Position numbers and translations under genes: made by a program
The notes under the pieces: model-generated
Databases searched by the model: none
Told to the model about the DNA's origin: nothing
What the model saw: only the letters and a program-made list of their open reading frames with translations
Assembly: GCA_027484145.1 (NCBI GenBank)
Contig: JAIXUH010000013.1
Coordinates: 124,001-188,000 of the forward strand
Length of the DNA stretch: 64,000 bases
Reading direction: 5' to 3'
DNA from: Rhodobacter sp.
GTDB taxonomy: Bacteria > Pseudomonadota > Alphaproteobacteria > Rhodobacterales > Rhodobacteraceae
Part shown: positions 14,811 to 24,715 of the stretch, one piece after another
Layout of the letters: each line of letters starts with the position of its first letter
Position numbering within the stretch: the first letter of the stretch is position 1

Positions 14811-17800
14811 ATGCGCGGACTGTTTTCGGCTTTGGCGGTTTCACTGGTTTTGGCAGTGCCAGGCTGGGCGCAAGAAGGGCCTCTGGTACCAGCGAAACGA
14901 CTGGTCATGTCACAGAACGTCGACCGTCCGGGCGGCGATATCGCCTCGATCTTTGACACCACTCTGGAGTCTTGCGAAAAGGCCTGTCTGACCAACGCGC
15001 GTTGCACGGCCTTTACCTTCAACACGAAGAACGGCTCATGCTTTCCCAAGGCCGAACCGGGTGCTGCGCAACCCTTTCCCGGGGCTGTTTCGGCCGACGT
15101 CCTGACCTCCACCGCCGCGCGTGAGACGCTGGCCCGCACGCGCAGGGCCGAGTTGGCGTTTATCGCAGACTATGAGTTCACCGATATCGTCGGTGTGGCC
15201 GAATCGCTGGCCCGGACACATGTGACCAATGACCTGACCGCGGAAGAGCATTTCCAGTCAGCAACCGAAGCCGAAGGACGTGGCGATTATGATGCCGCAA
15301 TGCGCTTTGCCGGCGCCGGGCTGAACCGCTCTGATTCTGCGGCGGACTGGGCGGAGTATGCGCGCCTGTTGCTGCTGGCCGCCGCAAACGCCGGGGGCAA
15401 TCAGGGGGCCTATAACGACCGCGCCGTGAAGGCCGCGATCAACGCCTATCTGCGTGCCGATAACCCCGCCCTGCGCCACACCATTTTGGTGACCATGGGC
15501 GAAGGTCTTGAAAAGGTTGGCCGTGGCCGCGATACGGTGCAGGCCCTGCGTCTGGCCCAATCGCTGACGCCACGCGACGATACCTCGGCTTTGCTGGATG
15601 TTGCCATCGGCAAATACGGGTTCCGGATTACGGAAAATCAGGTGCAGGCTGACAGCATCCGCCCGCGCCTGTGCGTGACCTTCTCCGAAGACCTTGTCAA
15701 ATCGGGGGTGGACTACGAAACTTTCGTGCAATTGCCCGAATCGGGTCTGACTGTCACGTCGGATGGCTGGCGCAACCTGTGCGTCGAGGGGCTGAGCCAC
15801 GGCGGGCGGTATACCGTGACCTTCCGCGAAGGTCTGCCCGCAGCAGACGGGCAAAGCATGGCCAAGTCTGTGCCGATCACCGCCTATGTGCGTGACCGAG
15901 CGGCGGGCGTGCGGTTCCCCGGACGGGCCTATGTGTTGCCCAAGGGCGATGCCGCCTTTGTTCCGGTCGATACGGTCAACACCAGCGCGCTGGACCTGAC
16001 GCTCTATCGCGTGACGGACCGCAACCTGCTGCGGACCTTGCAGAACAACTACTTCAGCCAGCCTATGGCCGAATGGCAGGAGGCCGACTTCAACGGGCAG
16101 GTCGGCACGCAGGTCTGGAAGGGCACCGCAACAGTCGGTGTTGACGTCAACAAGGATGTCACCACCCGCCTGCCGATGAGTGACGCGCTGAAGGGTCAGC
16201 CTGCAGGTGTCTATGCCCTCAAGGCCGCCGTTCCGGGCGAAGACCCCTATGAGGTGGCCGCCGCGTGGCAATGGTTTGTGGTGACCGACCTTGGCCTGAC
16301 CACCATGAGCGGTGTCGATGGCCTGCATGTGTTTGTCCGCAGCCTTGGCACAGCCGCCGCAAAGGAAGGTGTCAGCGTTGAACTTCTGTCCACGTCGAAC
16401 GACATTCTGGCCACGGCCAGCACCGATGCGATGGGCTATGCACGGTTTGACGCGGGCCTGACGCGTGGCACGGGCGGGCAGTCGCCGGCCATGATCGTTG
16501 CCCGTCAGGGGGCCGATGATGTGGCCTTCCTGTCGCTGACCGACCCCGAATTTGATCTGTCTGACCGCGGCGTCGAAGGCCGCGAACCTGCCCCGCCGGT
16601 GGACGTGTTCCTGACAACGGACCGTGGCGCCTATCGCGCGGGTGAGACGGTCTATGCCACGGCCCTTGCCCGTGACACCAAGGCCGAAGCCGTGCTGGGC
16701 CTGCCCTTGACTGCCATTCTGAAGCGCCCCGATGGCGTGGAATACTCGCGCGCGCTGGTCGAAGATGCGGGCGCAGGTGGGCATGTATTCTCGATGCCCA
16801 TTGCAGGCAGCGCGCCACGTGGTGTCTGGCGGCTTGAGGTGCTGGCCGATCTTGAGGCAGCACCTTTGACGTCGAAAACCTTTCTGGTCGAGGATTTCCT
16901 GCCCGAACGGATCGATTTCACACTGACGATGCCGGATGACCCGGTACGACTGGGCGAGTTTCCCAAGCTGATGGTCGATGCGCGCTATCTGTTCGGCGCA
17001 CCGGGGGCTGATCTGGCGGTTGAGGGCGAAGTGCTGCTGCGCGCCGCCAAAGAAGTGGCCGGCTTCCCCGGTTACGTCTTTGGGCTGCATGACGAGCCGT
17101 TTGATGCCCGTATGGAAAGCTTCAGCGGTGAACGCACGCTGGAGGATGGCAGCCTTGTGCTGTTCCCCGCCCTGCCCGAGGTCGAGGACCCGCAGCGCCC
17201 GCTGGAGGCCCGCTTTACCGTGCGCGTGGCCGAAGGGTCGGGCCGCCCGGTCGAGCGTCAGGTGACAAAACTGCTGGCGCCGTCATCGGCCTTGGTCGGC
17301 ATCAAACCGATGTTCGAGGACGTTGTCGCCGAAGGCACCGAGGCCCGGTTCAGCCTGATCGGGCTAGATGCGAACACGCAACCAACCGCCATGAAGGTCG
17401 ACTGGGTTCTGACCCGGATCGAGACAGAATATCAGTGGTATCAGGCCTATGGCTCGTGGAATTGGGAACCGGTATCGTCGCGGTCCATCGTGGCCGAAGG
17501 GTCGGCCGACCTTGGTTCTACCCCGGTCGAGATTTCGGCCCCCGTGCAATGGGGTGAATATGAGCTGCGCGTGGAACGGTCCGATGGCATTTATGCCGCC
17601 ACCTCCACCACGTTCTATGCGGGCTGGTATGCCCCCGCCGATGTGTCATCGACGCCCGACACGCTAGAGCTGTCGCTGGACAAACCGGCCTACAAATCCG
17701 GTGACAAGGCCACGCTGCGGATTGTTCCCCGCGCGGCAGGCACTGCCCTTGTGACAGTGCTGTCGAACCGTCTGGTCGCCATGCAGGCGGTCGAGGTGAC

Positions 17801-20258
17801 CGAGGGCGAAAATCTGGTGACGCTGGACGTGACCGATGACTGGGGTGCCGGCGTTTACGTCACCGCAACCGTGCTGCGCCCGATGGATATTGCCGCAGGG
17901 CGCAACCCGGCGCGTGCGCTTGGCCTTGCCCATGCGGCGATTGACCCCGGTGCGCGCAAGCTGACAGCCACGATTGAAACAGCCGCCGAAGCAGCGCCCC
18001 GTGGCCCGATGGAGATTGCGGTAAAGGTCGATGGTCTAGCGCCGGGCGATCAAGCCTGGGCCACGATTGCGGCAGTGGATCAGGGCATCCTGAACCTGAC
18101 CGGCTTCAAATCACCCGATCCGGCGGGCCACTACTTTGGTCAGCGCAAGCTTGGGGTGGGTATCCGCGACGTTTATGGCCGCCTGATTGACGGGCTGAAC
18201 GGGGCCGAAGGTCAAGTCCGCTCTGGCGGTGACGCCGGCGCGCAGGCCAAGCTACAAGCCCCGCCGCCCACGGAAGAACTGGTCGCCTATTTCACCGGCC
18301 CCGTGCAGATCGGTGCCGATGGCTATGCCCGCGCGTCGTTTGACCTGCCGTCGTTCAATGGCACGGTCAAGGTGATGGCGGTCGTCTGGTCAGCCAAGGG
18401 TGTGGGTCAGGCCGAGGCTGACGTGCTGGTGCGTGACCCGGTTGTGGTGACGGCAAGCTTGCCACGCTTCATGTCACCGGGCGATGAAAGCCGCCTGCTT
18501 TTGGAAATCGTCCATGCCACCGGACCTTCGGGCCGGATGGGGCTGGATGTGGTGGGCAAGGGCGTCACTCTTGGCGATGTCCCCTCGGGCTTTGATCTGA
18601 CCGAAAAGGGCAAGGCCGTCTTTGCGGTGCCATTCACGGCAGATACCACCGGCATCCATACGGTCGAGGTCGCTTTGACCACGCCCGATGGCAAGCAGCT
18701 GAAAAAGACGCTGACCATTCCGGTGCAGACCAATGACCCCGAAGTTTCCCGCACCTCGCGGCTGACGTTGGCGGCGGGGCAGACGCTGACATTTGATCAG
18801 AACGCCTTTGTCGGGCTGGTTTCGGGCTCGGCCAAGGCCACGATCACGGTGGGGCCGCTGGCGCGGATCAATGCACCGGGACTGTTGGCCGCGCTGGACC
18901 GCTACCCCTATGGCTGCACCGAACAGATCACATCCAAGGCAATGCCGTTGCTTTACTTTGATGAGGTCGCGCAAGCGATGGACATCAAGGGCGCCGACAA
19001 CATCCGTGCGCGGATTGAACAGGCCGTGGCCGAGATTCTGACCAATCAGGGTGCCTCGGGGGCCTTTGGCCTGTGGGGTCCGGGCGATGGCGACATGTGG
19101 CTTGACGCCTATGTGACAGACTTCCTGTCGCGTGCCCGCGCCCAAGGCTTTGCGGTGCCGGATGTGGCGTTCCGGCAGGCGCTGGACAACTTGCGCAATC
19201 AGGTGAACTTTGCGCCTGATTTCGATGGCAATGCCAATGGCGGCGGCGAAGATCTGGCTTATGCGCTGATGGTTCTGGCGCGGGAAGGCGCGGCTGCCAT
19301 CGGCGATCTGCGCTACTTTGCCGATGTGAAGGGGGATGCCTTCCGCACCGCCCTTGCACAGGCGCAGCTTGGCGCAGCCCTTGCCAGCTATGGCGATCAG
19401 GCGCGCGCGGATGCGATGTTTGGCCGGGCGGCAGCACGGGTGAATGCGCTGTTGGCCACAGAAACCGCGCAGCTGTTCCGTGCGGATTATGGCACCAATT
19501 ACCGCGATGCCGCTGCCCTGCTGACCTTGGCCGTGGAATCCGGAACGCAGGTTGTCGACCGTGACGTGCTGACATCGCGCATTTCGACCAACATCGATGC
19601 TTTGTCGACGCAAGAGGCGACTTGGGCCCTGATGGCCACCAATGCGCTGATCGACCGTCCGGGTACAGAAGGCATCCTGATTGACGGGCAACCGGCAACA
19701 GGGCCGATGGTCAAGGTGCTGGATTCCGCATCGGCTCCGGTCAGCGTGGCAAATACGGGAACGTCCGAAACACAACTGACGCTGACCACCTATGGCGTGC
19801 CGTCAGAACCCGAGCCTGCGGGTGGCAACGGCTACGCCATCACGCGCACCTATTACACGCTGGAGGGTCAGGCCGCCTCGCTTGACGGGCTTACCGTCGG
19901 CACGCGGCTTGTGACGGTGCTGGAGGTCACGCCCTTTGGCTCGGGCGAGGCGCGGCTGATGGTCAACGATCCGTTGCCAGCCGGGTTCGAGATCGACAAC
20001 CCGAACCTGATGACGGGCGGGTCGCTGGAAAACCTGTCGTGGCTGTCGCTGGAAGAAGAAGTGGCGCACAGCGAATTCCGGCAGGACCGTTTCCTGACCG
20101 CAATTGACCGGTTCGACAATGGCAGCTTCCGGCTGGCCTATGTGGTGCGGGCAGTGTCGCCGGGGGTGTTCCATCACCCGGCAGCATCGGTCGAGGATAT
20201 GTATCGCCCGAACTTCCGCGCGCGCAGCGACACCGGGCGCATCACGATTACCGAGTGA
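14811..20258 (+). CDS. Bacterial alpha-2-macroglobulin with N-terminal PAN domain
   Basis: A 1815-aa secreted protein (signal peptide 1-20, cleavage after GWA; no lipobox Cys) of the periplasmic A2M family, protease traps thought to guard cells with damaged envelopes. After the signal comes a PAN/Apple-like domain with four close cysteines (SCEKACLTNARCTAF), then macroglobulin beta domains and the thioester domain with intact CTEQ (Cys1369-Gln1372, preceded by YPYG). C-terminal strands end at the stop that overlaps the pbpC ATG (TGATG). A2M next to the PBP1C gene is the classical bacterial arrangement. The ATG at 14811 starts the signal peptide; an upstream in-frame ATG at 14757 has none. Confidence 0.93.
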   Translation: MRGLFSALAVSLVLAVPGWAQEGPLVPAKRLVMSQNVDRPGGDIASIFDTTLESCEKACLTNARCTAFTFNTKNGSCFPKAEPGAAQPFPGAVSADVLTSTAARETLARTRRAELAFIADYEFTDIVGVAESLARTHVTNDLTAEEHFQSATEAEGRGDYDAAMRFAGAGLNRSDSAADWAEYARLLLLAAANAGGNQGAYNDRAVKAAINAYLRADNPALRHTILVTMGEGLEKVGRGRDTVQALRLAQSLTPRDDTSALLDVAIGKYGFRITENQVQADSIRPRLCVTFSEDLVKSGVDYETFVQLPESGLTVTSDGWRNLCVEGLSHGGRYTVTFREGLPAADGQSMAKSVPITAYVRDRAAGVRFPGRAYVLPKGDAAFVPVDTVNTSALDLTLYRVTDRNLLRTLQNNYFSQPMAEWQEADFNGQVGTQVWKGTATVGVDVNKDVTTRLPMSDALKGQPAGVYALKAAVPGEDPYEVAAAWQWFVVTDLGLTTMSGVDGLHVFVRSLGTAAAKEGVSVELLSTSNDILATASTDAMGYARFDAGLTRGTGGQSPAMIVARQGADDVAFLSLTDPEFDLSDRGVEGREPAPPVDVFLTTDRGAYRAGETVYATALARDTKAEAVLGLPLTAILKRPDGVEYSRALVEDAGAGGHVFSMPIAGSAPRGVWRLEVLADLEAAPLTSKTFLVEDFLPERIDFTLTMPDDPVRLGEFPKLMVDARYLFGAPGADLAVEGEVLLRAAKEVAGFPGYVFGLHDEPFDARMESFSGERTLEDGSLVLFPALPEVEDPQRPLEARFTVRVAEGSGRPVERQVTKLLAPSSALVGIKPMFEDVVAEGTEARFSLIGLDANTQPTAMKVDWVLTRIETEYQWYQAYGSWNWEPVSSRSIVAEGSADLGSTPVEISAPVQWGEYELRVERSDGIYAATSTTFYAGWYAPADVSSTPDTLELSLDKPAYKSGDKATLRIVPRAAGTALVTVLSNRLVAMQAVEVTEGENLVTLDVTDDWGAGVYVTATVLRPMDIAAGRNPARALGLAHAAIDPGARKLTATIETAAEAAPRGPMEIAVKVDGLAPGDQAWATIAAVDQGILNLTGFKSPDPAGHYFGQRKLGVGIRDVYGRLIDGLNGAEGQVRSGGDAGAQAKLQAPPPTEELVAYFTGPVQIGADGYARASFDLPSFNGTVKVMAVVWSAKGVGQAEADVLVRDPVVVTASLPRFMSPGDESRLLLEIVHATGPSGRMGLDVVGKGVTLGDVPSGFDLTEKGKAVFAVPFTADTTGIHTVEVALTTPDGKQLKKTLTIPVQTNDPEVSRTSRLTLAAGQTLTFDQNAFVGLVSGSAKATITVGPLARINAPGLLAALDRYPYGCTEQITSKAMPLLYFDEVAQAMDIKGADNIRARIEQAVAEILTNQGASGAFGLWGPGDGDMWLDAYVTDFLSRARAQGFAVPDVAFRQALDNLRNQVNFAPDFDGNANGGGEDLAYALMVLAREGAAAIGDLRYFADVKGDAFRTALAQAQLGAALASYGDQARADAMFGRAAARVNALLATETAQLFRADYGTNYRDAAALLTLAVESGTQVVDRDVLTSRISTNIDALSTQEATWALMATNALIDRPGTEGILIDGQPATGPMVKVLDSASAPVSVANTGTSETQLTLTTYGVPSEPEPAGGNGYAITRTYYTLEGQAASLDGLTVGTRLVTVLEVTPFGSGEARLMVNDPLPAGFEIDNPNLMTGGSLENLSWLSLEEEVAHSEFRQDRFLTAIDRFDNGSFRLAYVVRAVSPGVFHHPAASVEDMYRPNFRARSDTGRITITE

Positions 20259-22297
20259 TGCGCACCCGTTACGCCTTTGTCTTGGCGGCGGGCCTTTGGG
20301 CCGCCGCGATGGGCCGCGATGGCTGGGACCAATGGGTCAATGCCACGATCCTGCCGCCACTGTCGGTCGAAACCTCGGTCGAGGTGGTGGACCGTGGGGG
20401 CACCTTGCTGCGGGCCTATACCGTGTCGGACGGTCGGTGGCGGATGGCGGTGGATGGCGGCGCGGTGGATGCCGATTACGTCAACATGCTGCTCGCCTAT
20501 GAGGACAAGCGTTTTCGCAGCCATGGTGGCGTTGATCTGCGCTCTATGGCCCGCGCCATGGTGCAGGCGGCGCTGAACGGGCGCGTTATCTCGGGTGGAT
20601 CGACCCTGACGATGCAGGTCGCGCGTCTGCTGGAGGAGAGCGGGACCGGCAAGGTCGGGGGCAAGCTGCGCCAGATGCGGGTGGCATGGGCGCTGGAACG
20701 ACGGCTAGGCAAGGATCAGATCCTAGACCTTTACCTGCATCTGGCCCCGTTCGGTGGCAATCTGGAAGGCGTGCGCGCAGCGTCATTCGCCTATTTCGGC
20801 AAGGAACCCAAACGCTTGACCCCGGCCGAGGCTGCCCTGCTGGTGGCCATTCCACAGGCCCCCGGATCGCGGCGCCCTGACCGCAACCATGACCGCGCGG
20901 TTGCTGCGCGGGCGCGGGTGCTGGACCGCGCGGTGCGCGACGGCATTCTGGACGCACAACAGGCCAGTGGTGCCCTGACCGAAACAGTGCCGCATGAGCG
21001 GCGGCCCTTTCCGGCCATGGCTGCGCATCTGGCAGACCGTGCGCTGAAAGAAGACCCGGTTGCCTTGCGGCATCAGCTGACGCTTGATGCAAGCATTCAG
21101 CGCCAGCTGGAGGCTTTGGCAAAGGACGTCGTGGCGGGCCAGGGTGAGCGGCTGCAAGTGGCGATCATGGTGGCCGATCATGCCTCGGGCGAGGTGATCG
21201 CCTCGGTCGGGTCGGCCAGCTATACCGAGGATATGCGCGCGGGCTATGTCGACATGACGCAGGCCTTGCGCTCTCCGGGCTCAACGCTCAAGCCGCTGAT
21301 CTACGGCCTTGCGTTTGATCAGGGCCTTGCCCACCCCGAGACGCTGATCGACGACAAACCCATGAGTTTTTCCGGCTATGCGCCGCAAAACTTTGACCGC
21401 CAGTTTCGCGGCACCATCCGCGCGCGTGAGGCGCTACAGCTGTCGCTGAACCTGCCGGTAGTGCAACTGCTGGATTCCATTGGCCCGGCCAAACTGCTGG
21501 CGACGCTCGACAAAGCCGGGGTGCAGGGTGTGATCCCCGGTGATCAGCCGGGGCTTGCCGTAGGCTTGGGCGGCATCGGCGTCAGTCTGGAAGACATGGT
21601 TCAGCTTTACGCCGCCATTGCGCGCGGTGGCGTGTCCTTGCCACTGACGCATCGGCTGGCAGGCACGCGCGACGAAGGCCAACGCATCCTTGGCGCGACT
21701 AGTGCATGGCAGGTGGGTGATATTCTGGCCGGGCTTGCGCCACCGCCCGGCGCGCCCAGCAACCGACTGGCCTACAAGACCGGCACCAGCTATGGCCACC
21801 GCGACGCATGGGCCATCGGGTTCGACGGGCGGCATGTCATCGGCGTGTGGATGGGCCGGGCCGATGGCACGCCGGTTCCGGGCGTGTTTGGCGCTGAACT
21901 GGCGGCACCCGTGTTGTTTCAGGCGTTTGCCCGCGTCAAACCAAAGCTTGATGCCCAAGGTCCGGCCCCGGCTGCCACGTTGTTGGTCTCAAACGCGCAA
22001 CTGCCGCAACCCCTGCAACGGTTCCGGTCGCGCGCTGCCGCGTTTGCGGTTGCCGGCAATGCGCCCAGTGTTGTCTTTCCGCCCGATGGGGCCGAGGTGG
22101 AATTGCTGCCCGAGGGGCTTCTGGTCAAGGTCGAAGGCGGGCGTGGCCCCTTTACATGGATGGCAGACGGCCAGCCCCTGCGTGTGGCAGAACGCGGCCG
22201 CAGTGCAATGCTGACGCTTCCGGGGCAAGGCTTTGTCACCCTGTCGGTGATTGATGCCGAAGGCCGGTCTGCCAGAACGCGGGTCAGGGTGCGCTAG
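20258..22297 (+). CDS. pbpC: Penicillin-binding protein 1C
   Basis: A 679-aa bifunctional class-A PBP. The glycosyltransferase domain has LAYEDKRFRSHGGVD (near residue 80), GGSTLTMQ and RKxxE-like segments. The transpeptidase domain has SPGSTLKPLIYG (SxxK serine near 346), SLN (in LQLSLNLPVV) and KTGTSYGHRDAW. A C-terminal BiPBP_C domain follows (VVFPPDGAEVELLPEG). An uncleaved N-terminal hydrophobic segment anchors it in the inner membrane. It overlaps the A2M stop by one base and acts with A2M in envelope repair/defence by family precedent. Confidence 0.94.
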   Translation: MRTRYAFVLAAGLWAAAMGRDGWDQWVNATILPPLSVETSVEVVDRGGTLLRAYTVSDGRWRMAVDGGAVDADYVNMLLAYEDKRFRSHGGVDLRSMARAMVQAALNGRVISGGSTLTMQVARLLEESGTGKVGGKLRQMRVAWALERRLGKDQILDLYLHLAPFGGNLEGVRAASFAYFGKEPKRLTPAEAALLVAIPQAPGSRRPDRNHDRAVAARARVLDRAVRDGILDAQQASGALTETVPHERRPFPAMAAHLADRALKEDPVALRHQLTLDASIQRQLEALAKDVVAGQGERLQVAIMVADHASGEVIASVGSASYTEDMRAGYVDMTQALRSPGSTLKPLIYGLAFDQGLAHPETLIDDKPMSFSGYAPQNFDRQFRGTIRAREALQLSLNLPVVQLLDSIGPAKLLATLDKAGVQGVIPGDQPGLAVGLGGIGVSLEDMVQLYAAIARGGVSLPLTHRLAGTRDEGQRILGATSAWQVGDILAGLAPPPGAPSNRLAYKTGTSYGHRDAWAIGFDGRHVIGVWMGRADGTPVPGVFGAELAAPVLFQAFARVKPKLDAQGPAPAATLLVSNAQLPQPLQRFRSRAAAFAVAGNAPSVVFPPDGAEVELLPEGLLVKVEGGRGPFTWMADGQPLRVAERGRSAMLTLPGQGFVTLSVIDAEGRSARTRVRVR

Positions 22298-22303
22298 GGC
22301 CGG

Positions 22304-23470
22304 TCAAACCCGTTCAATCGCAAGGGCAATTCCCTGCCCGCCACCGATGCACATGGTGACCAGCGCTGTCCTTGCGCCCGTGCGTTCCAGTTCAGACAGG
22401 GCCTTTATGGTGATCATGGCCCCGGTTGCCCCGACCGGATGGCCCAGTGCAATAGCGCCGCCGTTCGGGTTCACACGCACGGGGTCAAGACCCAACTCAC
22501 GGGTGACGGCAATGGCTTGCGCGGCAAAGGCCTCATTCGATTCGACCACGTCGAAATCTGTCGGCTTCATGCTCAGCTTGCGGCACAGCGCCTCGACGGC
22601 GGGCACGGGACCGATGCCCATCACCTTTGGGTCAACGCCTGCATGGGCATAACCCATGATGCGCGCGCGCGGCGTGACGCCGGATGGAATGCCACGCGAC
22701 AGGACAAGGGCGGCGGCACCATCATTGATGCCACTGGCATTTCCTGCGGTCACGGTGCCGTCTTTCTGAAACACGGCCTTCAGGTTTGACAGCGCCTCCA
22801 GCGACGTGGCCTTTGGGTGTTCATCCACGGCAAAGGTGGCAGTACCCCGCTTGGACGGCAGTTCAACCGGCACGATCTGGTCGGTAAAGCGGCCCGCGGC
22901 AATGGCCACCGCCGCGCGCCGCTGGCTTTCCAATGCAAAGGCATCTTGCGCCGCGCGGCTGATGCCAAAGCGGGCGGCAACGTTTTCGGCCGTGACACCC
23001 ATATGGCCCGTGCCGAATGGGCAGGTCAGCGCGCCCGTCATCATGTCGAGTGCGCGGGCATCGCCCATCTTCTGGCCAAAGCGCGCGGCGGGCAGGATAT
23101 AGGGCGAACGGCTCATGCCTTCGGCGCCACCTGCAATGGCAATCTCGGCGTCGCCCATCAACAAGACCTGCATTGCCGAAACGATGGCCTGCACCCCCGA
23201 CCCGCACAGCCGGTTGACGTTCATGGCGGGCGTGGTTTCGGGAATGCCAGCCTGCATCGCGGCCACACGCGACAGATACATATCGCGCGGTTCGGTGTTG
23301 ATCACATGGCCCATGACCACATGCCCCACCTGCATGGGGCTGATCCCGGCCCGGCTGATGGCAGCGCGAATGGCATGGGTGGCAAGGTCGATCGGGGGCA
23401 TCTGGGCAAGTGCGCCGCCAAAGCTGCCAATGGCCGTGCGCGCGCCGGACAGAATGTAAATCTCGGTCAT
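22304..23470 (-). CDS. Acetyl-CoA C-acyltransferase (thiolase)
   Basis: A 388-aa thiolase. The nucleophilic Cys is in NRLCGSGVQAI (near residue 89), the GHP histidine in NGGAIALGHPVGATGA (near 346), and the second catalytic Cys in MCIGGGQGIALAIE (near 376). It condenses or cleaves acetoacetyl-/3-ketoacyl-CoA. Gene-symbol choice (phaA, atoB, bktB) cannot be made from sequence alone because no partner gene is adjacent. The ATG before TEIYILSGARTAIG is selected; an ATG two codons earlier is possible. Convergent with pbpC, with a 6-base gap. Confidence 0.92.
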   Translation of the reverse strand: MTEIYILSGARTAIGSFGGALAQMPPIDLATHAIRAAISRAGISPMQVGHVVMGHVINTEPRDMYLSRVAAMQAGIPETTPAMNVNRLCGSGVQAIVSAMQVLLMGDAEIAIAGGAEGMSRSPYILPAARFGQKMGDARALDMMTGALTCPFGTGHMGVTAENVAARFGISRAAQDAFALESQRRAAVAIAAGRFTDQIVPVELPSKRGTATFAVDEHPKATSLEALSNLKAVFQKDGTVTAGNASGINDGAAALVLSRGIPSGVTPRARIMGYAHAGVDPKVMGIGPVPAVEALCRKLSMKPTDFDVVESNEAFAAQAIAVTRELGLDPVRVNPNGGAIALGHPVGATGAMITIKALSELERTGARTALVTMCIGGGQGIALAIERV

Positions 23471-23537
23471 TGCCATCCCCGATGAAGCCGTTTTCATCAC
23501 ACAACCTAACGGCTTTGATCCGCAAGGGGGAGATGAC

Positions 23538-24713
23538 GTGGCGTCGATTGACAATCCACACCGCGCAAATCAATCAGGGGCGAACGCAGCCGAGGGCATG
23601 ATGAACGACTTGATAAAGGCCAATGCCGGACTTCTGGTTGCCGGGGTGGCCACCTTCATGATGATGGGCGCGGGCTCTTCGCTGTATGGTCCGGCTCTGC
23701 CCGCCTTTGGCCGCGAACTGGGCCTGACTGCGGCCGAGGCGGGGTGGCTGGTCTCTACGCACTGGATCGGTTGCGCGGCGGGTGTCGCAGCGATGTATCG
23801 CCTTGGCGCAATGATCACGCCGCGCATGGCCGTGGGCCTGATGGCCCTTGGCGCGCTGCTGCTGGCCCTTGGTCTGGGAGTGGCGGGCACCTTCCTTGGC
23901 GCGCTGTTGTTCGGCGCGGGCTATGGCTGTTCCACCGTCGTCATAAACCCGCGCATTCTGCGGGCCTTTGGCAGCAGCGGAACGGCGATGCTGAGCCTGT
24001 TGAACGCCACTTTCGGCATTGGTGCTATTCTGGCACCGCTTGCGTTTGTCTGGGTGGGGTCTGACCCGGCGCTTGCCTTTGCGGGTGTGGCGGTCTTTGC
24101 GGGGCTGATTATTCTGGGGTCCGGCGCTGCCGACAAGGCAGGTGCCGCCACGACCGCGCAAAGCACCGGCCCGTTTCGTCCGCGTTTTGGCCTGCTGTGT
24201 TTTGCCGTGTTCGGCATCGGGCTTGAGGCCTGCCTGATCGGGCTTGGCCCGACGGCGCTGATCGCGGCGGGCGAGGCCGAGGATGTGGCCGCGCAATTGC
24301 TAAGCGGGTTCTTCGTGGCCTTCCTGTCGGCCCGCGTGCTGCTGGTGTTTGCCGCGCATCTGTTCGCGCCGTTCACCCTGTATCTGGGGGCCATGGCCGG
24401 GGCGGCGGTGATGGCGGTTCTGGCGGCCCTTGTCAGCCCCGGCGTGTTTTTCGTCGGCATGGGCCTGTCAGCGGGGCTGTTCTTTCCCAGCTTCTATGTG
24501 GTGGCGACCAAGGCCATGGGCGATGACAGCCGCGTGGCCCCCACGATCATTGCTGCCGGTCTGTTGGGCGGCATCGTGTCGCCCATTTTGCTGGGCCTGG
24601 TGATGGACCAACTGGGCAAGACGGGCTTTTTCTGGATCATGGCTGCCGTGGCAGGGGCCACAGCCCTGGCCGCCGCTATTGTATCGCGTCGCTTGCCGGA
24701 ACTGCGCCGCTAG
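23538..24713 (+). CDS. MFS transporter
   Basis: A 391-aa membrane protein with about 12 hydrophobic helices and glycine-rich helix packing (GAGSSLYGPALPAFGRELG in helix 1, LLFGAGYGCSTVVINPR in helix 4). The GTG start has AAGGGGGAG 5 bases upstream, better than the internal ATGs at residues 21-22. The substrate cannot be told. Divergent from the thiolase across 67 bases, which must hold both promoters. Confidence 0.83.
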   Translation: MASIDNPHRANQSGANAAEGMMNDLIKANAGLLVAGVATFMMMGAGSSLYGPALPAFGRELGLTAAEAGWLVSTHWIGCAAGVAAMYRLGAMITPRMAVGLMALGALLLALGLGVAGTFLGALLFGAGYGCSTVVINPRILRAFGSSGTAMLSLLNATFGIGAILAPLAFVWVGSDPALAFAGVAVFAGLIILGSGAADKAGAATTAQSTGPFRPRFGLLCFAVFGIGLEACLIGLGPTALIAAGEAEDVAAQLLSGFFVAFLSARVLLVFAAHLFAPFTLYLGAMAGAAVMAVLAALVSPGVFFVGMGLSAGLFFPSFYVVATKAMGDDSRVAPTIIAAGLLGGIVSPILLGLVMDQLGKTGFFWIMAAVAGATALAAAIVSRRLPELRR

Positions 24714-24715
24714 GG

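Noticed and set aside
16140-16151. GTTGACGTCAAC palindrome as a second LiuR-like site
   Set aside because: Lies deep within the A2M coding region, is shorter than the 8724 site and lacks the central TTAA.
15258-17090. 610-codon minus-strand open frame
   Set aside because: Antisense to the alpha-2-macroglobulin gene; no RBS or recognisable domain.
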